This document shows, one piece after another, positions 6,293-11,926 of a DNA stretch of 11,926 nt. The stretch's first letter is position 1. Each line of letters begins with the position of its first letter. The position numbers and the translations under genes were made by a program. The notes below the pieces were generated by a model that had not been told where the DNA came from, searched no databases, and saw only the letters and a list, made by a program, of their open reading frames with translations. Origin of the DNA: Planctomycetota bacterium (GTDB lineage Bacteria > Planctomycetota > MHYJ01 > JACQXL01 > JAVHLO01); assembly GCA_031082105.1 (NCBI GenBank), contig JAVHLO010000066.1, positions 1-11,926 of the forward strand, written 5' to 3'.

Positions 6293-6405
6293 CTTCGACC
6301 CCGCCCGTGGCGGGGGTTTTGCTGCCTTGGCAGCCGTACTCGAAGAACCTGCGCCATCGGCGCGTTCGAAGTTCCACGAGATCCCTGCCATGGGCAGGGT
6401 CGAAG
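6293..6405. repeat. Inverted pair of REP-like palindromic repeats (BIME-like cluster)
   Basis: A 23-nt element at 6293-6315 reappears in reverse complement at 6383-6405 with 20 of 23 identical bases. Each copy has a CTTCGA head followed by a 7-bp stem and 3-nt loop (CCCCGCC CGT GGCGGGG in one, CCCTGCC CAT GGCAGGG read in the same orientation in the other). Two of the three differences are at paired stem positions (C-G versus T-A) and the third is in the loop, so the hairpin is preserved. Between the copies lie two more hairpins: GCTGCC TT GGCAGC (6321-6334) and GCGCC ATC GGCGC (6351-6363), the latter flanked by GAAC/GTTC. A degenerate third copy may lie at 6431-6446 (GGCGGGGTCG in common). 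No REP-associated transposase is in the window. Confidence 0.6.
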
Positions 6406-6469
6406 TCTTCTCAACCGCCGGGGCACCGCGCCCGCAGGCGGGGTCGGGCGGCGTAGAAGCAGGATTCGG

Positions 6470-6522
6470 CCAAAACGAACGCGGCGGAATGTCGCGTCCA
6501 TCGTGGGCGACGTTCCGCCGCG
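6470..6522 (-). terminator. Intrinsic terminator of the large surface-protein gene
   Basis: Arms 6480-6495 and 6507-6522 form a 16-bp stem (CGCGGCGGAA... with ...TTCCGCCGCG, one G-T pair in either RNA strand or mismatch in DNA) around an 11-nt loop that can itself pair CCA with TGG. On the minus strand the stem is followed directly by TTCGTTTTGG, a short T-rich tract. On the plus strand no T-run follows, so orientation is minus. It lies 62 nt below the stop codon at 6584. A further 7-bp hairpin, CGCACCG/CGGTGCG (6553-6559 with 6570-6576), stands between the stop and the terminator. Confidence 0.75.
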
Positions 6523-6583
6523 CTTCATGTCAGGAAGTCAGGCTCTGCTACTCGCACCGATCCGCCGGCCGGTGCGGGTCAGG

Positions 6584-9500
6584 CTACCTCCTTCGCGACC
6601 GGGTCATTACGAAGGCCGCAAAGAGTACGGCCACGGCCGCAATGGGCAGCCACGGGGTCTTGTTCCTCTGTGAATCGCCGACGAGGCAGATCCCGCCGCC
6701 ACCGCCGCCACCGCCGCCGCCCACGCCGCCGCCCGCGCCGACCTGGCCGGGGTCGAGTACCAGGTTGCCCGGACCGGCGCCAAGCGCAAAGTCGCTGAAC
6801 AGCGGAGTCCAGGCCTTGATGACATTCTCGGCCGTGTTCACAACCTGGTTGTCAAGCAACTGCCAGCCGATCGGTAGTCCTGTGCCGGGATCAATCGCCG
6901 GGTTGTAGCGATACATGCGCAAGAGGTCTTCCTGCACATGATACCCTTGCTGGTTCGCCTCGACGTAGCCGGGCGAATTCCACTGCTCCGTGTAGGATAT
7001 CTGCATCCAGGCCCAGTTGTCGAGCGGCTGGTCGAGAGTGACTCGTCTGAACGCCTTCACGAAGGACATCTCGTTTGCGCCCGCGACCGGCGGCATGTCC
7101 GCTTCCGTGCCGGTCAGCGAGGTCAGCGTGAGTGTTCCAGTCACCAATACGCCGCCCACCATCGCCTGGTACTTGATCTCCAGGCTGGTCGGGTTGCCGG
7201 AGGTGCTGTGGTTGTTGTTGTTGTTGCCGGGGTTCGTCTCGCGCTCACGGCCGTTGCCGTTGCTGCCGTAGCCGGGGCTGAACTCCTCGGTCGCGCCAGG
7301 CGTTCCGGGGACGACGATTGCCACGTTGATCGGGCCCCCCTGCTGGTCGACGGCGTCCGAGTAGTACACGATGCCGTTGTCGTCTCTTGCCCACGCCCGG
7401 AGCTGGTACGCGCCGAGCGGGACGGGTATCTGCGGAGTAGTCGGCAACCCGTCGTCGTCGTAGGTCATGTACCAGTAGAACCGTCCGGACGGAGGCGCAG
7501 AGAGCGCCCAGCTTGTGCCCTGAGCGGTCCAGGTATCGGGCGGGCCGCCAAGCGCGGGATGCTGCCACTGGAATCCCATGTTCGCCACACGCGATGCCGG
7601 CACCGCGTTCACATTGACGGTATTCGAGTAGCCAGCAACGCCACCTGCGATGTCCTCGTTGTCCTTTGGCTGCACGATCCACACGCGCAGTCCGCCCGCG
7701 GGCGGCGGCGCATCCACGACAACCGATTGCGTGTCAATGTCCTGGAGTCCCTCGTTGGGAGCTCCGCCCCCGAGGATCGTGACGCGCAGCTCGGCCGTGT
7801 ACGTGCCTGCCGTGTCGTACGTGTAAGTCGCCGTGCCGGCGCTCGCGTAGGTGTCGCCGCCGAAGTCGTACGAGCCGTCGCCGTTGAAGTCCCATTCGTA
7901 CCGGTAGCCCGCGCCGACATTGGTAGCAGTGAATGTCACCGGAGCTCCGATCGGCGTCGGGTTCGCATTCACGGTAGAGATGGTTGCGACGGGTGGCACG
8001 CCGTTGGCGTTGACCGTCACGGGCACTTCCACGGACGCCATCGTGCCCGCATTCGGGCCGGTATTGACGAGCACCCTGATGCGCGCCTGGTAATTGCCGA
8101 CGATGCCGTAGCTGTAGGTGTGCTGACTGACTCCGCCGGCGATGCCGACTCCGACCCAATCCGGGATGTCGTCTCCGTCGAAATCCCATTCGTAATATGC
8201 TGTGTCGGGTTCGAACGAGTTGTCGAGATCCACCGTGAACTGGACGTCGAGCGGCGCAGGACCGGCCGCGGGATCGGGAATCGTGGTCAATCCGATCTGG
8301 GCCGGGGTCGGGGCACCCGGATCGTAGCTGACTCCGATGTCGCCTGCGCCGGAAGTCCAGTACAACTCCGTGTTGTCCGTGAGAACCACTTGGAGCCGGG
8401 CGGTGTAGGATCCCTCGTACAGGTACATCTTCTGCACATCGCCCGACGCGCCGGAGACGTAGTCTTCCGTGAACACTCCGCCGGTGTAGTCGAAGTCCCA
8501 TGCGTAGTATGACGCGTCGGCGAAGTCCGTCGCGTCGAAGTCGATGATGAGCGGGGCATACCCGGAAGTGGGCAGCGCGGGCGTCGGGGTCACCGAGAGC
8601 GAGGCGATATTGAAGGTGTAGGTCGTGCTCCACGAACTCCACGCCGAGGTCGGCGCGTCCGCGAATGCCCTGACGCGCCAGTATTTTGTCCCCAGGGCCA
8701 GCGCGGGGTCGGTCTGGAAGAACGAGTCAGGCGGCGTGCCGTTCACCCAGTCTTCCGCGACGATCGAGGCGAACGCGGCGTCCGTTGCAACTTGGAAGTG
8801 GTATTCCGTTATCCCGTCGGTGTGCACCGAGTCCGACCAGTCAAGGAACGGCGTTGTGTCTCCGATGGTCGACCCGTTCTCGGGCAGCACCGGGGTCGGG
8901 ATCCAGTTGCCGGTCCCACTGATGACGATCGTGTAGTACTGGATATCATACCCAGGCGGCGGGCTTGCGCTGTCGGTGACTTCAAAAGCGACATTGTAGC
9001 TGCCGGCGGTTGTGGGCGTGCCGTTGATCCACAGGTCGTCTCCAACCTGCGACCAACCGAGTCCCGGCGGCAGGCCTCCATCGGCGAGTCCCCAGGTGTA
9101 CGGTGTTGACCCGCCGCTGGCGGTGACGGTCACGTCGTAGTAGAAACCGACAGCCCCTGAAGGCAGCGACGCGTTATCGATACCGAACTGCAGGGCGTCA
9201 AAGCTCCAGATGGCGGACCACGGTCCCGGGTTCGTGGCGCCGTCGGTAGCCATCACGCGCCAGTAGTGGGTCCCCGGCGGGAGTGTACCGGTGATGATCC
9301 AGGTGTCGGAGAGATCCGTAATTGTGAACTCGAGCGGGGGCGTGAAGGTGGCGGCGTCATCAACCTGCACCGTGTATGTCTCTCCGCTCGGGTCTCCGGT
9401 CGGGTTCCACGACAGCGTGGGAGTGAAGGTGCCGACCAGCCCTGTGTCGGGTGGGGCAACAAGACCGGGCATGCCCGGCGGCGTAATGTCGATCGTGAAC

Positions 9501-11092
9501 TCCTGGCTTGGAGAGAATCCGCTGCCGTTGCCGACGCCGTCGACGGCCTCCACCTGCCAGTACCAGGTGACCTCGGACAACGGCGCGATGACTTGGAACT
9601 CGGACACGCCAAGCCCGGACTGGAATATGTCGGGTGAACCGAAGAACGGGTCGTCGTCAACCTCCAGCGTGTATGTGACTCCGGTCAGGTTGTCGGTCGA
9701 ATCCGACCAGTCGAGCAGCGGCGCGTCGACGTTAATAAAGTCGCCGTGGTTCGGCGAGGCGAGCGACGGGACGCTGGGTCCGGACGAGTCGATCGTGAAG
9801 TTCGAATCGCTCGTGTCGATGCCTGCGTTTCCGGCCCAGTCGTAGGCCTCGAGCCTGACCCGAGCCTGGTCGGTGTTGTAGAAGGGCACGTTCCAAGGGG
9901 CATAGGTGCCGGTGTTCGGTTGGTCGACGTCGATCGTATCCGGCCACGTGCTGCCGCCGTTTGTGGAGAGGTACAGGCAGATCGGGAACGGCTTGAGATT
10001 CGGGTCCGTGATGTCGGTGTCCGTCCAGTCCACGGATTCCGTTGCGCCGCCCAGCAGCTCGTCGCCTCCGGCGGGGAAGAGGAGCGTGTTGCTCAGAATC
10101 GTCGGCGGAACCGTGTCAAGCTCGATGTCGTCGAAGCCGGAAGTTGTTTCCGAACCGTAGCTGTTGCGGAGCTTGCAGTAGACGGTCTTCAGCTCGTTCG
10201 TCGCATTCGAGAAGGTGTACGAAATCGGGCTTGCATAGGACTGCCAACTGGCGCCCGAGAATCCGGGGTCTTCGCTCAGCATGATATCCGCCGGGGGGCC
10301 GCCGGTGAATGTGGTGCTGATGTCGATGGTCTGCGCGTTCGTGAACTCGGGATCGGGACTGCCAACCAGATCTGCGTCCACTAGCACGACCGAATCAAGA
10401 GTGAAGGAACCCGTCATGAACTCGGCGCTGACGCTCCAGTTTGTTTCCAGTCCTGCGCTATTCCTGAATTTGATGCGCCAATAGTAGGTTGTGTTCCAGT
10501 CAAGCGGTGAACCGGCATACGTGATGTCCGCGCAGCGCGCGCCCGCGGTTACCGCCGTGCCGAAGGCGAGGAAGCCCGAATCCCAGTTGGTTATCGAGCC
10601 GAACAACGGATCATCGGTGACCTGGATGTAGTAGGCTGTCGCGGACTCCGGCGCGGGACGGATGCCGCCCGTCGGGTAGCCGCCGCTTGGGAAGTCGTGC
10701 ACCGCGCTGAAGACGGGGGAGAGGTCTTCGAGTCCGCCCACGGGGCTTGGGTCGCCCGTCTGCGCGCCGGTGACCGAGTCGTTCAGGTAGAGCGTGGTGG
10801 GCGGGTTCGAGCGGATCGTGGGCAGCATGCCGAACCAGCTCTTGTATGTCGGGCTGGTCAGCACTCCGCCGATGACCCCCTGGCCGACGGAGTGGAAGGA
10901 CTCGAAGCTCGCCGAGCCGGACGTATGTCCGCCGACGTCGACGGTGCTTCCGCCGCCCGAGTTCGTATGCGACTCCGCGGTATAACTGGCGGAGCTCAAT
11001 TCTTCGCCGAACCCGAGGCCGCAGCACAGGAAGAGGGACACGGCAACCAGCCCTGCAACAGAGACCGACGCTTTCCTGTTCGCGCGCATCAT
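6584..11092 (-). CDS. Large secreted multi-domain surface protein (FN3/Ig-like and PKD modules, Gly-Cys-TM-Arg C-terminal anchor)
   Basis: This is a 1502-residue protein of unknown specific function. Residues 1-29 are a signal peptide (basic start, hydrophobic core, likely cut near GFG-EE). Residues 32-92 match the repeat-like opening common in large surface proteins (SSASYTAE...FHSVGQGVIGG...YKSWFGML). FN3-like modules with Y-Q-V-x-D-D and Y-W-R/Q-V-x-A signatures lie near 95-225, 438-535, 540-632 and 732-828, and other Ig-like stretches at 230-435. A putative-Ig (He_PIG-like) module covers 636-725. Three PKD-type domains have YAWDFDYTG, YEWDFDGDD and YEWDFNGDG near 832-920, 928-1028 and 1032-1127, and another Ig-like domain spans 1133-1261. 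After an Asn-rich linker, residues 1300-1440 form a C-terminal domain ending FSDFALGAG. The tail is ten glycines (1458-1467), I-C1469-LVGDS, a hydrophobic helix (1481-1495) and RSRRR, indicating membrane anchoring or proteolytic sorting. SD GGGGAG (11101-11096) is 3 nt from the first ATG and 6 nt from the second (11089), so the second may be used. Confidence 0.9.
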   Translation of the reverse strand: MMRANRKASVSVAGLVAVSLFLCCGLGFGEELSSASYTAESHTNSGGGSTVDVGGHTSGSASFESFHSVGQGVIGGVLTSPTYKSWFGMLPTIRSNPPTTLYLNDSVTGAQTGDPSPVGGLEDLSPVFSAVHDFPSGGYPTGGIRPAPESATAYYIQVTDDPLFGSITNWDSGFLAFGTAVTAGARCADITYAGSPLDWNTTYYWRIKFRNSAGLETNWSVSAEFMTGSFTLDSVVLVDADLVGSPDPEFTNAQTIDISTTFTGGPPADIMLSEDPGFSGASWQSYASPISYTFSNATNELKTVYCKLRNSYGSETTSGFDDIELDTVPPTILSNTLLFPAGGDELLGGATESVDWTDTDITDPNLKPFPICLYLSTNGGSTWPDTIDVDQPNTGTYAPWNVPFYNTDQARVRLEAYDWAGNAGIDTSDSNFTIDSSGPSVPSLASPNHGDFINVDAPLLDWSDSTDNLTGVTYTLEVDDDPFFGSPDIFQSGLGVSEFQVIAPLSEVTWYWQVEAVDGVGNGSGFSPSQEFTIDITPPGMPGLVAPPDTGLVGTFTPTLSWNPTGDPSGETYTVQVDDAATFTPPLEFTITDLSDTWIITGTLPPGTHYWRVMATDGATNPGPWSAIWSFDALQFGIDNASLPSGAVGFYYDVTVTASGGSTPYTWGLADGGLPPGLGWSQVGDDLWINGTPTTAGSYNVAFEVTDSASPPPGYDIQYYTIVISGTGNWIPTPVLPENGSTIGDTTPFLDWSDSVHTDGITEYHFQVATDAAFASIVAEDWVNGTPPDSFFQTDPALALGTKYWRVRAFADAPTSAWSSWSTTYTFNIASLSVTPTPALPTSGYAPLIIDFDATDFADASYYAWDFDYTGGVFTEDYVSGASGDVQKMYLYEGSYTARLQVVLTDNTELYWTSGAGDIGVSYDPGAPTPAQIGLTTIPDPAAGPAPLDVQFTVDLDNSFEPDTAYYEWDFDGDDIPDWVGVGIAGGVSQHTYSYGIVGNYQARIRVLVNTGPNAGTMASVEVPVTVNANGVPPVATISTVNANPTPIGAPVTFTATNVGAGYRYEWDFNGDGSYDFGGDTYASAGTATYTYDTAGTYTAELRVTILGGGAPNEGLQDIDTQSVVVDAPPPAGGLRVWIVQPKDNEDIAGGVAGYSNTVNVNAVPASRVANMGFQWQHPALGGPPDTWTAQGTSWALSAPPSGRFYWYMTYDDDGLPTTPQIPVPLGAYQLRAWARDDNGIVYYSDAVDQQGGPINVAIVVPGTPGATEEFSPGYGSNGNGRERETNPGNNNNNHSTSGNPTSLEIKYQAMVGGVLVTGTLTLTSLTGTEADMPPVAGANEMSFVKAFRRVTLDQPLDNWAWMQISYTEQWNSPGYVEANQQGYHVQEDLLRMYRYNPAIDPGTGLPIGWQLLDNQVVNTAENVIKAWTPLFSDFALGAGPGNLVLDPGQVGAGGGVGGGGGGGGGGICLVGDSQRNKTPWLPIAAVAVLFAAFVMTRSRRR
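6692..6721 (-). repeat. GGN trinucleotide tract encoding ten consecutive glycines
   Basis: Glycine codons 1458-1467 of the large surface protein form an uninterrupted GGN run immediately before the I-C-L-V-G-D-S segment of the C-terminal anchor. Such a tract is prone to length change by slippage. An (AAC)-type run encoding five asparagines (residues 1290-1294) lies near 7210-7225 in the same gene. Confidence 0.8.
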
Positions 11093-11267
11093 ACGCTCCC
11101 CAAAAATGAAGAAGTATAAAATCTATGGGAACGACTTGGTAGATACCGAAATATCCACCCGGCCCGTGGAATTCATTTAGTTCGTCACATGATCATCTTG
11201 TTTGCCATCATTTCCCTCAAGACCGACGCCACGGACGTGTGCCGGGCATCACGTGAACTCCTGTTGG
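11093..11267 (-). promoter_or_regulatory. Intergenic region upstream of the large surface gene with SD and -10-like element
   Basis: On the minus strand GGGGAG (11101-11096) is a good SD for the start at 11092 or 11089. A -10-like TATACT (11118-11113) lies just above it, which would give a leader of only about 15 nt. No matching -35 stands at 16-18 bp, so either the promoter is activator-dependent or transcription comes from the upstream gene. No clear intrinsic terminator follows the upstream gene's stop at 11268. Nothing else was recognised in this 175-nt stretch. Confidence 0.4.
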
Positions 11268-11926
11268 CTACTGGCTGATGATGAGCCAGTCCGTGCCGTC
11301 GGAAACGATGAGCCGCTTGTCCCACGGATTGCTGAGCGTCATGGTGGAACTCGCGTCGAAATTGCCGGCAACGGAATCCACGGTGACCGGGTTCGCGCCC
11401 TTTCGTTTGATGAAGTACTGTCGTCCCGCGATTCCAACGGGGGTCGGCATCGTAATCGTTACCGCGCCGCCAGCGGTGTCGACCAGCAGGACGCTGTCGT
11501 CCGCCAGCACCGTGTACGGGCTCATTCCTGAGTTGACAACTGTCACCTTCGTGGCGATCGGGCCGCCGACGTGCAGCCGCGTGTGCGGCGACGCCACGCC
11601 GATGCCGACCTCCTTGTTCACCTCCTCGGCGACGATGATCGGTGAGTCACTACCGTCGAGTACGCTGAAGACGGCGCTATTGGGATTCGTGCCCTGATCC
11701 TCATCGAGGTGGATATCGTAGTTGGCGTTGACCCTTGCCAGGAAGTTGCCGTTGAGCATCGACTGGAACCCGCCGCCGGCGATGACGAGGTCTCCCAGAC
11801 CGGTCAGCCGCATCTTCTCGATGGGCGGGCCGCCGCCGTTGCGCGTGTAGAACACCAGGCCGCTCGCCTCTGAGCCGTCGGTTGTCGCTTCGAACAGGCC
11901 GGCGATTATTCCGATATCCTCAGGAT
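11268..11926 (-). CDS. Tail-fibre-like / adhesin-like beta-rich protein, C-terminal part (5' end outside window)
   Basis: The last 218 residues are visible. The frame is open to the window edge with no start needed, since an in-frame GTG at 11855 is internal. The visible opening (GIIAGLFEATTDGSEASGL, VFYTRNGGG..IEKMRLTGLGDL) matches the repeated edge-strand segment of phage tail-fibre and related bacterial surface proteins, where 'ALVFYTRx..G...EKMRI...G' precedes a GIG motif. The motif follows as VGIGVASPHTRLHVGG (visible residues 106-121). The final 90 residues (TVVNSG...YTVLADDSVLLVDTAGGAVTITMP...GRQYFIKRKG...VTVDS...DGTDWLIISQ) are a beta-structured terminal domain common in these proteins. 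No phage structural or lysis genes are in view, so a chromosomal surface or secreted protein is as likely as a prophage fibre. Substrate and export route cannot be read from this part. The next gene downstream is the large PKD/FN3 surface protein. Confidence 0.8.
   Translation of the reverse strand, partial: PEDIGIIAGLFEATTDGSEASGLVFYTRNGGGPPIEKMRLTGLGDLVIAGGGFQSMLNGNFLARVNANYDIHLDEDQGTNPNSAVFSVLDGSDSPIIVAEEVNKEVGIGVASPHTRLHVGGPIATKVTVVNSGMSPYTVLADDSVLLVDTAGGAVTITMPTPVGIAGRQYFIKRKGANPVTVDSVAGNFDASSTMTLSNPWDKRLIVSDGTDWLIISQ

Larger units (their letters stand above)
6182..6583. other. Gene-free stretch between the large surface gene and bioD
   Basis: No coding region is supported here. Reading from the surface-gene stop, it holds a small hairpin (6553-6576), the long terminator hairpin (6470-6522), a possible degenerate repeat copy (6431-6446), the inverted REP-like pair (6293-6405) and the candidate bioD promoter (6249-6277). 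Reading frames that extend bioD upstream through this region translate the hairpins and show no family similarity. Confidence 0.7.

Noticed and set aside
6299..6320. GC hairpin followed by GTTTT read as a plus-strand terminator
   Set aside because: No plus-strand gene ends here. The second copy of the element lacks the T-run, so the hairpin belongs to a repeat, not a terminator.
6182..6391. Upstream ATGs (6391, 6292, 6238) for bioD
   Set aside because: The added sequence translates hairpins and the candidate promoter region. It has no BioD homology and no SD.
11268..11855. GTG at 11855 as the start of the tail-fibre-like gene
   Set aside because: The frame stays open upstream to the window edge and the upstream residues (GIIAGLFEATTDGSEASGL) belong to the same conserved segment, so the gene is truncated by the window.
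11268..11926. Prophage remnant inferred from the tail-fibre-like protein
   Set aside because: No capsid, tail, lysis, integrase or attachment site is seen, and such beta-rich proteins are also common as chromosomal surface proteins.

Overview
This is a bacterial window of roughly 60% G+C in which all seven supported genes lie on the minus strand, so transcription runs from high to low coordinates. The heptose gene hldE implies a Gram-negative, LPS-making cell. The Ser/Thr kinase with an N-terminal zinc ribbon and C-terminal RDD domain, the large Ig/PKD surface protein, and the mixed use of Shine-Dalgarno (SD) sites fit a Planctomycetota/Lentisphaerota/Verrucomicrobiota-like or related uncultured lineage. 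That placement is inference and cannot be fixed from the window.

Layout in transcription order: (1) 11926-11268, the 3' end of a tail-fibre-like, beta-rich protein that enters from outside the window. (2) 11092-6584, a secreted protein of about 1,500 residues. It has a signal peptide, four fibronectin-like modules, other Ig-like modules, three PKD domains, and a C-terminus made of a Gly run, a Cys, a membrane helix and an Arg cluster. A long hairpin terminator follows at 6522-6470. (3) 6469-6182, a gene-free stretch with a pair of inverted palindromic REP-like repeats and a candidate bioD promoter. (4) bioD (6181-5429) and hldE (5444-3906), overlapping by 16 nt. (5) 3905-3790, a short intergenic region built of two 7-bp-period repeat arrays in opposite orientation. 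(6) 3789-2212, a zinc ribbon-kinase-RDD membrane protein. (7) 2211-1987, an intergenic region with two palindromes and a near-consensus sigma70-type promoter. (8) gspE/pilB-type ATPase (1986-268) and the first 53 codons of a gspF/pilC-type platform protein (159-1), which form the type II secretion/type IV pilus unit.

The genes do not form one pathway. The secretion or pilus unit and the two surface-type proteins share an envelope theme, hldE supplies the activated heptose for LPS core, and bioD is a lone biotin step with no other bio gene in view. No mobile-element gene, CRISPR array, tRNA or rRNA was seen. The least explained material is intergenic: the REP-like pair with a compensatory base change, the heptad arrays (one class of which forms the N-terminus of BioD), and the unusual C-terminal anchor of the large surface protein.
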